Positions 45,120 through 57,600 of a stretch of DNA of 64,000 nt are shown here, piece by piece. The position numbers were made by a program, and so were the translations under genes. This DNA comes from Cladocopium goreaui (Eukaryota; Sar; Dinophyceae; Suessiales; Symbiodiniaceae): positions 35,715-99,714 of the forward strand of contig CAMXCT020001465.1 of the NCBI GenBank assembly GCA_947184155.2. Direction: 5' to 3'. The notes beneath the pieces are model-generated. The model was given only the letters and a program-made list of their open reading frames with translations. It had not been told where the DNA came from and made no database searches. The number at the start of each line of letters is the position of its first letter. Position 1 is the stretch's first letter.

Positions 45120-47786
45120 AAGCTTTTCCAGGATTCCGGGCGCTTTCCAAGAGCTTTTCTAGTGGCTTCAGAAAGCAACGTTAGGCACTAGCCTGCCTCC
45201 AAATGCCTCGCGGCGCCCTTGCCACGCTTTCCAAGAGCTTTTCTAATGGCTTCAGAAAGCAACGTTAGGCACTAGCCTGCCTCCAAATGCTTCGCGACGC
45301 CCTTGCGAAAGGCTGTTGCTGCATTCTGGGGGCAGTAGCCTGGCTTGAGGCTTTTGCGGCATTCTGGGCGCTTTCCAAGAGCTTTTCTAGTGGCTTCAGA
45401 AAGCAACGTTAGGCACTAGCCTGCCTCCAAATGCCTCACGGCGCCCTTGCCACGCTTTCCTGGAAATTTTCTCAAAGCAACGTTAAGCACCAGGCTGCCC
45501 CGAAACGTGTCCCGGCGCCCTTGGCGGCCCAGCAGCGTGTCCTTTGGCGACCTGCCGGGCGCTTTCCTGGCGATTCTTTTCTGGTTTCAGAAAGCAACGT
45601 TAAGCACTAGGCTGCACCGAAACGTGTCCCGGCGCCCTTGGCGGCCCACCAGCGTCTCCTTTGGCGACCTGCCGGGCGCTTTCCAGGAGATTTTCGTCTG
45701 GTTTCAGAAAGCAACGTTAGGCACTAGGCTGCACCGAAACGTGTCCCGGCGCCTTTGGCGGCCCAGCAGCGTCTCTTTTGGCCACCTGCCGGGCGCTTTC
45801 CTGGAGATTTTCTTCTGGTTTCAGAAAGCAGCGTTAGGCACTAGGCTGCACCGAAACGTGTCCCGGCGCCCTTGGCGGCCCAGCAGCGTGTCTTTTGGCG
45901 ACCTGCCGGGCGCTTTCCTGGCGATTTTCTTCTGGTTTCAGAAAGCAACGTTAGGCACTCGGCTGCACCGAAACGTGCCCCGGCGCCCTTGGCGGCCCAG
46001 CAGCGTGTCCTTTGGCGACCTCGTCTCCTTTGGCGACCTGCCGGGCGCTTTCCAGGAGATTTTCTTCTGGTTTCAGAAAGCAACGTTAGGCACTAGGCTG
46101 CACCGAAACGTGCCCCGGCGCCTTTGGCGGCCCAGCAGCGTCTCTTTTGGCCACCTGCCGGGCGCTTTCCTGGAGATTTTCTTCTGGTTTCAGAAAGCAA
46201 CGTTAGGCACTAGGCTGCACCGAAACGTGTCCCGGCGCCCTTGGCGGCCCAGCAGCGTGTAGCAACGTTAGGCACTAGGCTGCACCGAAACGTGCCCCGG
46301 CGCCCTTGGCGCCCTTGGCGGCCCAGCAGCGTGTCTTTTGGCGACCTGCCGGGCGCTTTCCTGGAGATTTTCTTCTGGTTTCAGAAAGCAACGTTAGGCA
46401 CTAGGCTGCACCGAAACGTGCCCCGGCGCCCTTGGCGGCCCAGCAGCGTGTCCTTTGGCGACCTCGTCTCCTTTGGCGACCTGCCGGGCGCTTTCCAGGA
46501 GATTTTCTTCTGGTTTCAGAAAGCAACGTTAGGCACTAGGCTGCACCGAAACGTGTCCCGGCGCCTTTGGCGGCCCAGCAGCGTCTCTTTTGGCGACCTG
46601 CCGGGCGCTTTCCTGGAGATTTTCTTCTGGTTTCAGAAAGCAACGTTAGGCACTAGGCTGCACCGAAACGTGTCCCGGCGCCCTTGGCGGCCCAGCAGCG
46701 TGTCTTTTGGCGACCTGCCGGGCGCTTTCCTGGAAATTTTATTCTGGTTTCAGAAAGCAACGTGAGGCACTAGGCTGCACCGAAACGTGCCCCGGCGCCC
46801 TTGGCGCCCTTGGCGGCCCAGCAGCGTGTCTTTTGGCGACCTGCCGGGCGCTTTCCTGGAGATTTTCTTCTGGTTTCAGAAAGCAACGTTAGGCACTAGG
46901 CTGCACCGAAACGTGCCCCGGCGCCCTTGGCGGCCCAGCAGCGTGTCCTTTGGCGACCTCGTCTCCTTTGGCGACCTGCCGGGCGCTTTCCTGGAGATTT
47001 TCTTCTGGTTTCAGAAAGCAACGTTAGGCACTAGGCTGCACCGAAACGTGCCCCGGCGCCCTTGGCGGCCCTTGGCGGCCCAGCAGCGTGTCTTTTGGCG
47101 ACCTGCCGGGCGCTTTCCTGGAGATTTTCTTCTGGTTTCAGAAAGCAACGTTAGGCACTAGGCTGCACCGAAACGTGCCCCGGCGCCCTTGGCGGCCCAG
47201 CAGCGTGTCCTTTGGCGACCTGCCGGGCGCTTACCTAGAGATTTTCTTCTGGTTTCAGAAAGCAACGTTAGGCACTAGGCTGCACCGAAACGTGCCCCGG
47301 CGCCCTTGGCGGCCCAGCAGCGCGTCCTTTGGCGACCTGCCGGGCGCTTTCCTGGAGATTTTCTTCTGGTTTCAGAAAGCAACGTTAGGCACTAGGCTGC
47401 ACCGAAACGTGCCCCGGCGCCCTTGGCGGCCCAGCAGCGCGTCCTTTGGCGACCTGCCGGGCGCTTTCCTGGAGATTTTCTTCTGGTTTCAGAAAGCAAC
47501 GTTAGGCACTAGGCTGCACCGAAACGTGCCCCGGCGCCCTTGGCGGCCCAGCAGCGTCTCTTTTCGCCACCTGCCGGGCGCTTTCCTGGAGATTTTCTTC
47601 TGGTTTCAGAAAGCAACGTTAGGCACTAGGCTGCTTTCCTGGAGATTTTTTTCTGGTTTCAGACAGCAACGTTAGGCACTAGGCTGCACCGAAACGTGTC
47701 CCGGCGCCCTTGGCGGCCCAGCAGCGTGTCCTTTGGCGACCTGCCGGGCGCTTTCCTGGAAATTTTCTTCTCGTTTCAGAAAGCAA
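45120..47786. repeat. 117-bp tandem array, block 1
   Basis: A few diverged units with GCCTGCCTCCAAATGC are followed by about 18 units of 117 bp starting AAAGCAACGTTAGGCACTAG and ending TTCTTCTGGTTTCAG. 117 is 39 codons, so a plus frame (GTRLHRNV...PWRPSSVSFGDLPGAF) stays open. An 18-bp insertion (46,02x, 46,46x, 46,96x) and a 9-bp one are also in frame, but a 10-bp insertion near 47,060 and truncated units break it. Not accepted as a gene. Confidence 0.9.
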
Positions 47787-49290
47787 GAGCTTTTCTAGTG
47801 GCTTCAGAAAGCAACGTTAGGCACTAGCCTGCCTCCAAATGCCTCGCGGCGCCCTTGCCACGCTTTCCAAGAGCTTTTCTAATGGCTTCAGAAAGCAACG
47901 TTAGGCACTAGCCTGCCTCCAAATGCTTCGCGACGCCCTTGCGAAAGGCTGTTGCTGCATTCTGGGGGCAGTAGCCTGGCTTGAGGCTTTTGCGGCATTC
48001 TGGGCGCTTTCCAAGAGCTTTTCTAGCGGCTTCAGAAAGCAACGTTAGGCACTAGCCTGCCTCCAAATGCCTCACGGCGCCCTTGCCACGCTTTCCTGGA
48101 AATTTTCGCAAAGCAACGTTAAGCACCAGGCTGCCCCGAAACGTGTCCCGGCGCCCTTGGCGGCCCAGCAGCGTGTCCTTTGGCGACCTGCCGGGCGCTT
48201 TCCTGGAGATTCTTTTCTGGTTTCAGAAAGCAACGTTAAGCACTAGGCGGCACCGAAACGTGCCCCGGCGCCCTTGGCGGCCCAGCAGCGTGTCCTTTGG
48301 CGACCTCGTCTCCTTTGGCGACCTGCCGGGCGCTTTCCAGGAGATTTTCTTCTGGTTTCAGAAAGCAACGTTAGGCACTAGGCTGCACCGAAACGTGTCC
48401 CGGCGCCTTTGGCGGCCCAGCAGCGTCTCTTTTGGCCACCTGCCGGGCGCTTTCCTGGAGATTTTCTTCTGGTTTCAGAAAGCAACGTTAGGCACTAGGC
48501 TGCACCGAAACGTGTCCCGGCGCCCTTGACGGCCCAGCAGCGTGTCTTTTGGCGACCTGCCGGGCGCTTTCCTGGAGATTTTCTTCTGGTTTCAGAAAGC
48601 AACGTTAGGCACTAGGCTGCACCGAAACGTGCCCCGGCGCCCTTGGTGGCCCAGCAGCGTCTCTTTTCGCCACCTGCCGGGCGCTTTCCTGGAGATTTTC
48701 TTCTGGTTTCAGAAAGCAACGTTAGGCACTAGGCTGCACCGAAACGTGTCCCGGCGCCCTTGGCGGCCCAGCAGCGTGTCTTTTGGCGACCTGCCGGGCG
48801 CTTTCCTGGAGATTTTCTTCTGGTTTCAGAAAGCAACGTTAGGCACTCGGCTGCACCGAAACGTGCCCCGGCGCCCTTGGCGGCCCAGCAGCGTGTCCTT
48901 TGGCGACTTGCCGGGCGCTTTCCTGGAGATTTTCTTCTGGTTTCAGAAAGCAACGTTAGGCACTAGGCTGCTTTCCTGGAGATTTTTTTCTGGTTTCAGA
49001 CAGCAACGTTAGGCACTAGGCTGCACCGAAACGTGTCCCGGCGCCCTTGGCGGCCCAGCAGCGTGTCCTTTGGCGACCTGCCGGGCGCTTTTTTGGAGAT
49101 TTTCTTCTGGTTTCAGAAAGCAACGTTAGGCACTAGGCTGCACCGAAACGTGTCCCGGCACCCGTCGCGGCCCAGCAGGATTTTCTTCTGGTTTCAGAAA
49201 GCAACGTTAGGCACTCGGCTGCACCGAAACGTGTCCCGGCGCCCTTGGCGGCCCAGCAGCGTGTCCTTTGGCCACCTGCCGGGCGCTTTC
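47787..49290. repeat. 117-bp tandem array, block 2 (duplication of block 1)
   Basis: The diverged leader units of 45,150-45,470 recur almost base for base at 47,787-48,110, followed by about ten 117-bp units including the 18-bp-insertion variant. This points to a segmental duplication with an offset near 2.63 kb and later loss of units. Confidence 0.88.
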
Positions 49291-49309
49291 CAGGGGAGCG
49301 CGTCCGCGG

Positions 49310-50010
49310 AGCACCCCGCCGATACAGACTCCACACTCTACACTCCACACTCCACACTTTGACCTCCACACTCTGCACTTTACGCTCCACGCTTTACACT
49401 CCAGACTTTACGCTCCGCACTTTACACTCCCCACTTAACACTCCACACTTTACACCCTACACTTTACACTCCACACTTCGCACTTTACCCTCAACACTTT
49501 ACACTCCACACTTCACACTTTACACTCAACGCTTTACACTCCACACTCTACACTCCACACTTTACACTCCTCACTTTGTACTTTACACTTTACACTCCAC
49601 ACTTTACACTCCACAGTTTAATGTCCATGAAAACATTCCTCACTTTGTACTCTACACTTTACACTCCACACTTTACACTCCACAGTTGCATGTCCATTCT
49701 TTGCCCTTTACGCTCCACACTTTACATTCCACCCTCTGCACTCCAACACTCCACAACACATTACACTCCACACTTTACACTTCCCCCTTTTACACTCCAC
49801 ATTTTCCGCTCTACACTTTACACTCCGCCCTTTACACTCCACACTTTCCACTCCACACTTTCCACTCTACACTCGGTACTTGTACTCCACACTCCACACT
49901 CTACACTCCACACTCCACACTTCAGTCTCACAGTCTACACTTGACACTCTCCGCACTCACACTCTACACTCCACACTTCATACTTCACATTTTACACTCC
50001 ACACTCTACA
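49310..50010. repeat. 15-bp TTTACACTCCACACT array
   Basis: Imperfect 15-bp units (five codons, LYTPH / STLYT), so a long plus frame is open. Pure low complexity. Confidence 0.92.
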
Positions 50011-50027
50011 CATGGATCGAAAAAACT

Positions 50028-50060
50028 AACCCCTGTTCGGGGTTCTCCTTGTTCAGGAGA
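50028..50060. repeat. Double hairpin, pair 1 (TGTTC loops)
   Basis: Hairpin 1 is AACCCC-TGTTC-GGGGTT (50,028-50,044). Hairpin 2 is TCTCCT-TGTTC-AGGAGA (50,044-50,060). The two stems abut and carry the same 5-nt loop. The form matches the double-hairpin elements known from some dinoflagellate plastid minicircles and fungal mitochondrial DNA. Confidence 0.85.
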
Positions 50061-50089
50061 CTACGTACTGTTTGCTGAGCGCCCGACCG

Positions 50090-50121
50090 GCCCTTGTTCA
50101 GGGCTCTCCTTGTTCAGGAGA
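50090..50121. repeat. Double hairpin, pair 2 (TGTTC loops)
   Basis: Hairpin 3 is GCCCT-TGTTC-AGGGC (50,090-50,104). Hairpin 4 is TCTCCT-TGTTC-AGGAGA (50,105-50,121). The second hairpin is identical to that of pair 1, while the first differs on both sides of its stem and still pairs. Confidence 0.85.
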
Positions 50122-50520
50122 TGCCAGGGGTCGGCGGCAGGGGGCGGCAGCCCTTAAATAATATTTCAAAATATGTCAAATAACTGTCAACTATTGATAA
50201 ATATTGCTGGACATATATGGACATATGATACTTCAAATTAAATGGCCATGTTTAGCGGTATGCTCCATTTCACTCCACGTCCAGCACCAGTACAATAGTA
50301 CAAGTATCATGGTTTTGCCCGTGATACCCCCTTCAGTGTAACGCTTGAAACTCTTCAGTCCAACACAGGCTGCAATGGTTGATTTATGACAGCGGTGCTC
50401 TTCATTTGTCTTGGTCTAGGACCTTCTAGGAGAGCATCCAGCATTTGCTCGTGTTTGATTTGATTGTACCAAATTATACAACTTTAGCCTTATCCACCGA
50501 TCATCTTGGAGACTGTTCAG

Positions 50521-50733
50521 CTGAGAGAAACAAACACAGCTTCTCACTTCTCCCTGCATCAATTTTTCGACCGGAGAGTGCTGGCTGCGCACGGCTACGA
50601 GCTCTCCTGGCCACATCTGTGGAGGGAACACATGAGGGCCTGCGACCTTCGTACCTGTGCCAGCCTAGAATCGCAGTTTCCCATGTGGCATGGATTCATG
50701 GATTCTATGATTCCACGTGGTTTAGTTCGATAG
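50521..50733 (+). CDS. Plus-strand coding-like segment (HGYELSWPHLWREHMRAC)
   Basis: After acceptor GACTGTTCAG the plus frame reads LRETNTASHFSLHQFFDR, then RVLAAHGYELSWPHLWRE, to a stop at 50,731. The composition is good and no family is recognised. The minus strand also has short exon-like pieces here, so the strand is uncertain. Confidence 0.45.
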   Translation: MRETNTASHFSLHQFFDRRVLAAHGYELSWPHLWREHMRACDLRTCASLESQFPMWHGFMDSMIPRGLVR

Positions 50734-51578
50734 CTTCAGATGCTTTGAAGGCTCTGAAGGGTTCCAATCCACAAATAGGGTTTTGAACCGATTCAAGGCA
50801 TCCTGAGCCTCAACAATTGATACCACCTTGATCAATGCGACAAAGGAAGTCAAGGTGCAATCCTACAACTTCAACTGCAAGGGAAACTCAACCACCAGAG
50901 TCTCTTGGCACAACAGGTTTGAAACTGAAGAGTAACTGGTGCCATGATTTTCCCGTCATTGTCTGCTTGATGGTTTGTTTTTCAATCATGACCAGATTAT
51001 TTCATGATTAGTCAATCTAGTCGATCATCGTGTGCCAAACAAGGAACACACATGACATAACTATACTATATATAATTATATATATGTATATATATATATA
51101 ACTAGCCAGTCTTGCGGATCTTTTTGATTTCAACATTCATATTCCTGGTGGCCAACTACCCATATTTTCCCATTGGTTCACTGTCCCCACCAACGGGAAC
51201 TGATCCAACGTTTGTTCTCTTGAGCCTCTGCCCCTCGTGCTGCTCGCAGAACTTCCACGTCTGAACGTAGGTCCTGCGTCGGTGACAGATCGGTCGAAAA
51301 TAATCTCCGACTTGCGGTGTTGTGGCGAAAGCACTTCCGAGAATCAGTCCCACTCATCTTCTCACTATCATCAAAACATGCAAATAAAACAACGGAAATG
51401 GCTCTGGATCAAATGATCAAAATGAAACCGCCAACCGCATCATTCGCGATGATTTCTCAAGACCGGATCAACCTATGAAACGCAATCCATTCATTCCACC
51501 ATCACATCTATCAATACTATACCATTCTATATCCTTATCTATCCTTAATCGGATTCGCATCGCCGCGCCATGCCGCGC

Positions 51579-51678
51579 CTTGGAGGCATAGGCCATGGCT
51601 CCTTTGTTTTCTCTCACCGCCTTCAGCACCACCTGGCGCTCACCACGCAGAGCTTCAGAGGCAAAGTCCAGGGCGTGC
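51579..51678 (-). CDS. DUF4116 exon (ALDFASEALRGERQVVLKAV)
   Basis: 100 nt, acceptor AGGTCAAG, GC donor (AAG/GCGCGG). An almost complete repeat: HALDFASEALRGERQVVL, then KAVRENKGAMAYASK. Confidence 0.85.
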
Positions 51679-54600
51679 CTTGACCTGCAAGGCCGCCTGG
51701 ATCTTAAGCCCCAGAGTAACCCCGCCAAAAAAAATTGGGGAAGCACAGAATCATTTAAGTTGGACAAATTAGGAATTGTTGTCACAAGATTTGAGCAAAC
51801 TAGCACTACAATTTGCTAGGAGTTGACTTTTCTGCATTTTTGTGGAGGTTGAGTTAATATACAAACATAGCATAAACATGCTTTGGGAATCTTTGGGAGT
51901 GGATCAGTGTATTGCGGGGCCAGCCGGGGGTTCTGATTGAGCGGATGGGATTAATTGTTCCTCTCATCTGCCCCAAGCAAGGGGTATAATCCCAGCTTGT
52001 GGCTGAAGATTGGGAATTGGCCATTGGCTTTCTGAGAACGATGCCAGGAAAGACCTAGAAACAAATCTGCCAAACCGTTTGAGTATCGACTTTTTAGACT
52101 GTGTGAATATCCCAACATCCGATTGCTGTATAGAGAGCATGAGGATTCGGCATACTTGGAACAAATTCAAGTGCAATGGACACCATCTGCCATTCTACAA
52201 GATTTACGCATGACCTGAAAACAATGCCGCAAAAGGCTACCCCTGTCCTGTCGCTTTAATGCAGATTCATGTGCATACAAATGTTTGAATAAGCACCCAT
52301 CTAACTCCGATGATCATCCGTGTATGCTCACAAAACTTGCAATACTTCTATAGATTGATGGATATGTCCAACACGAAGCTCCGATTGAAGATTGTTTTTA
52401 AACAAAATTGGGGATGGTTTCCAAAACTGGTTATACATTGATGGATGATAAACAAACTCTAATGGTGATTCTATGAAATCCATTTCAGCTCCCGCAACCC
52501 GACTGGCAGCGGATTGCTATCAAGTTGCTGGCCGACTGCTTCAAGCACGACCTCATCCCCATCCCGCATCACCGCAGAAGCAAACACTGGGGGCCTGCTG
52601 TGCATGGACTTTTCCATACCTTTCCAGAGTCACGAACCTTCAAACTGTCAAAGTCTTGGCTCAATCAGTTCCTCCCAAATCGTATATGGGCCCGGCCATG
52701 GGTTGCCAATGGGTGAAAGGACCCACAAAGTTGGTTCTGTTTAGATATATGTTTAGTATAAACATATGTTTAAAGTAACACCGTATTGTGAAACCTTCCA
52801 ATTGATGGGTTGAAAAAGGTTGATAAATTTGACTCATCCCCGCATAGCTGCAGCAATTTCTTGGGACCCCCACTTCTTGGTCATTCCGCAGCCTCTGGGA
52901 TGCATACTGCAGAGCGCTGCCATTGGCTCTCACTGCGCTCAGGATGAGCTCCTCTCATTCGCCACTGGAGACTCAAATCTGGCACATCATTCCATTACCA
53001 TAACTACCGTTGCATCGATTTCGTTGCTGCTACCTTAACTCTGCAAAAACGAGCGATCTTTGCTGCCATGGTCATGGCTTGATCTGGCTGACAGTGAGGT
53101 CCCTTACTTCACCCAAATGTGTAGATGGATGGCGCTGGTTTATTAGCTGATGATACACTTGCACCCGAAATGTCAGCAAATTAGTTTGTTTTATATTTTT
53201 TATTTAAATGTATATGATGTTGCGTCCAATTATCTGTCATGATACCGGATTCCCCTGAATTTGGTAGGTCCAATCATCAGCCACTAATTTGATAGATAAA
53301 TCCACCAACTCCATCACCGTGCCGAAAAGACACCTACAAATCCCATGTTTTATCACCATTTGTCCGGCCATGAGGTGGGTAAGATCCTCCATTCTCCATA
53401 GGATAAATCGTGATAAATCCTTATCTTTCGTTATATGTTATAAAATCATATAAAATCCACCTTTGGTCTGGGTAAATCCTCTCTATGGGCCGGTATGGGG
53501 TGGTCCATTCCCCAGCTCCTTGTCATCCTGCAAGCTCTTGTCCGCTTGTCGGAGGCAATGCACGTCTTGCTGCACCGCAGCGGCCACGATCTGAAATGAG
53601 AAGAATCCAAGTTGGATACATGAGTCTTTAGACTTTAGATACATGTGTCAAACGTGAAAAGTATTGTGCGTTGGTTGAAAGCATCTCCGTTCAGCATCAA
53701 CGATGAAACACCGTCCTCACCGTCTTTGTGGTATCGAATGGCCGATCTGCTTCCCTGAATATGGTCTGGTTTTTTCGGTTGTACGTATGTTTGTTTCAAG
53801 CAAACCCACCAGAAACTTAAATGACTTAAATGCCTTGGCTTTCAAAACCACTTTGTTCCGCTCTCTCTGAACTGTGGGTACGTGTGGTCTTGCTGAGGAA
53901 TCCGCAACGAACAGAAATGTCTATAAATAGAAAGTTCAGTTCACGGAAGATCAAGGGAACCACTTTCCCAGAAGGATTCCTGACCAGGCGGCCTCACGAT
54001 CTGACAAAAGCTTCGGGGCTGCATAGCGCAAAGCGCCAAAACCCTGCACAAACAGAAGTCGCATGTCACGGCTACCAAGCAAGCATGAAGCGTCATCCTA
54101 AGGTTTTTGGTGACCGCTGCCAACATGTTCAAGAGGATGTGCTTCACCTTGTAATTACATTGGTGTAGTTGTATATAAACAAATACTGTAATATATCATT
54201 GCAGTTTTGCAGGATGTGGTAGGTTCCAGGGAAGGAATACCTGCCAAAACCAATGCCATTTATGGCGATCATAAACAATAGCCAATAGCACCATATGGAT
54301 CCATATGGCACGCATGGGCCCCCAATAGCTGATACATCCAATACATTCCACAAATAATCAGCTGGCCTTTTGCACACAGCTCAGTACCAACTCTCGATCT
54401 CCTCGGAGCTCCTGAACGTCACAATCATACAATGCCTGATTTGATGAGAACTAAAGCAACAAGAGTAAGACATCAAAGTCATGCCATGCCTTCTCACTGC
54501 CGTCAGTATATTTCCAAATCACATCATATGAGAAGCAAATAGAAATGAACCAACTCGATCCCATACTTTTCATCACAATATATACTATGATAATTATGTT

Positions 54601-57600
54601 GTCATGTTTCAAGGTATATGAAGCAAATAGGAGCAAAGCTTATCACTACTCTTAAGCTGCTGGACCTTCTGCACACCTTGGATTTTCTCTTGTCGTTTTT
54701 GGCTCGCAAAATGTTGGGGGCTCTCATACGTACTCATATCTTGCAAAACGCTGATTATGCATAATTATAACACATGTCATGACTCTACACATGTAACCAA
54801 TTTTAATGTAATTATATTATTAATTGTCTCCATATTCCGTTCATTGACCGACACACATCCAAACACATTCTCATACTACCTTGGTCCTTGGTAAACTTGG
54901 CAGCATATTTTGAACTCATCTGCTGGTGATCTCCTCACTTGCCAAGCGCAGGGCAGAGTTGCTCTGGGAGACTCCAGCCACAATGACCTGGGGATGGGCT
55001 GCATCCGCTTCCCACTGCAGGACATCTAAAGGCCGCCTCTCGGTCGTTGGTGAAGTGCGCGGGCAAAAACTCCAAGATTTCCCAGTTGCCTTTCACCTAA
55101 GAGACCACGAATACCCAAATGTCCAAGGCCATGGTTCAAATATGTGTAAATAATTCATAATAATTCCTGCATTTTGCTGCACTGTTGAGACAAGTCAGTC
55201 AGAGGCGGTCCCATGAAACTCTCATGAAGGCCCGTGACTGATGTTTCGCGAAACATATTCATTCATAATCTGTATAGAACATCTTCAGATCTTCAATGGT
55301 GCAACGAACCTCCATCCAGTTTGGCAACTCGTTGCCTTGTAAAATCATTGCAGTTGTTTTTTCTGCAACATGTCCCATAGCGCTAGCCTGAAATTGACCT
55401 TCAGGCAATCAAACATTCAAAATCGCTCCTTTTCTTCCTGCTTTGGAGATGATTTTCCCATAACAAAAATGGGATGTATTGCCGTGTTAAAAAGAACTCC
55501 CAACCTGGTGATGTGGCAGAATGGTCATGGAAATTCTCGTGGTATGTTGGGAATTGACCCATGGTCTCATCAAAATTGCGGCACCAATTGGGGTATCCAC
55601 CGTCACCTGAAATGCCTGGCATGCCCACATCCAATTCCACCCACTTTATCACATTCAATCATGGTTGCCAATCCAATCTTCAATGTGTTCAATCCATACA
55701 TTAAACACATATATATATATAATATAGTATTTCCATCCATGGTATATATATATATATATGTATATATATGTATATATATATATGTATACATATATATATA
55801 TATGTATATATATGTATACATATATATATATATATGTATAGCATATATATATAGTATATATATATATATGTATAGTATGTATATATATATATGTATAGTA
55901 TATATATATATCTATATGTATAGTATATATATATATTTCCACCATGTGTGTATGTTTAAAGATAGGGCTTGCGTCCCAACTTTGATGGCACCCACTGCAG
56001 CCATGCAGCTGCAGCCAGAATGAAGTCCCGATCAGCCACCAGCTCAGGCGCCAAAAATTCCAGGAACTTTGGTCGAAGACGCAAAGCCTGCTGGAAATGT
56101 CTGCGTCCGAATGGGGGTTTCTGAAAATGGGATACGCCCTCATTTATGGCCATTCTAATGGGAAAATTATGATAAACCACTATAGATTATTGGTGATGGA
56201 TCATGATTGGCCCCCAATCCTTTTTGACTCTATCGTGCAAGTTATGATTCTGAAGTACAATATGTTCATATTCACCACCAAACTCCAGTATAAGTAGCTT
56301 GATACCAAGGATGCTTGTCCATCAAAAAATGAACCTACTGTACACCATATTCTTCAGCCATGCAGACTTGAAGGTTTGGTTTGTATGTTCGGCGAAGATG
56401 TATATGATACATCCGCTGAAATTGAAGTCTGATTAGATCAACAGTTCTGGAAATTGTACCAGTGGGCGATCACAGGTTGAGAGATCGTCGCAACGTCCGG
56501 AGACAACCATTTAACACGTTGTCAGACTGTATGAAGCAAACATTATCAAACCAGCAACAAGAAGACACCAAATGGTGAGACCATGTGACCATGTGAGGCC
56601 GAACATGGCCGAACGTAAATATCAAGAGATATCAAGAGCAAAGCCAAATATCCCAAATCAGAATCAGAAATTTGACATAGAAAATCTCAAGTGAATTCCT
56701 TAGCTCCAAGACTCCCAGTGAATTCCAGCCTCCAGCATGACCTGACGATCTGCGTGAATGGCCTGGCGCTTGGTGAGCCAACGGGGGTGCTGCTAATCTG
56801 GTGATCGTGCCACCCATCCCAAACAGATCTTATGGAATATGAATTATGGGATCAACCATTCCAAAAATGTTTTTTTTTTTTTGCAAATGCAAAACTAAAA
56901 TGAATATAATCTATATATATATCTATATAATAACAATCATACAATAGTAATAGTCTGTTGCCACCGAACAATTTGTGGCACAATATAGTCTTGTCACACA
57001 ATAGCTAAAATGCAAAGCTTGCACACAAGGAGACCCCACGACTATCGATACCTGTCATAGCTCAAACAAAACCAGCCTTTGGGCAATGTCTCAATGGCTC
57101 AGGGTTTCTGCGCAGTGAGTCAAGCATAGCACTTCGAGCTGAAGAGCCTTGCCACATCTCCTCAAAACGGTGACCAGTTCAACTGTGAAAACAGCACGAC
57201 GAGAAAATAATAGGGATGGTGGGAGAGGTTAAATATGGTTTAATGATGTTTAAAGCCCTGCATAGTCACGATAGTCATGTGACATTGAACCACTATTCCA
57301 TTCTCAGGCTTCGAGACAGGTGTGGAATGAAACAAGGGTCTGTCAAAAGTAGCAAGAACACTCAAACCGATAAGTAAGTTCGTATATAAACCATATGTAA
57401 ACTATATTAAATCTGTCCTTTCCCATCACCCTCTACCGTACTTTACATTTGACTCTTAAATTGCTGAACTATGTTGAACATGCATGGATATGCCCAATCT
57501 AAACATCTTTGAGCATTTGAATGTTTGTATTTCATATGGCTCATATGCTTTCATAAGACACCTGAAAGCACCTGTTGCAATGCCAAGGAATGTTCGAAAC

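Noticed and set aside
45447..49362. Series of open frames made of 39-residue repeats
   Set aside because: Frame is interrupted by a 10-bp insertion and truncated units, the minus strand is also open, and there is no unique flanking coding sequence.
49245..50078. 277-codon frame rich in LYTPH
   Set aside because: It is the 15-bp TTTACACTCCACACT array.
55603..56143. Tyr/Ile-rich open frames on both strands
   Set aside because: They run through the (TA)n microsatellite; only the 55,992-56,090 DUF4116 exon is kept.
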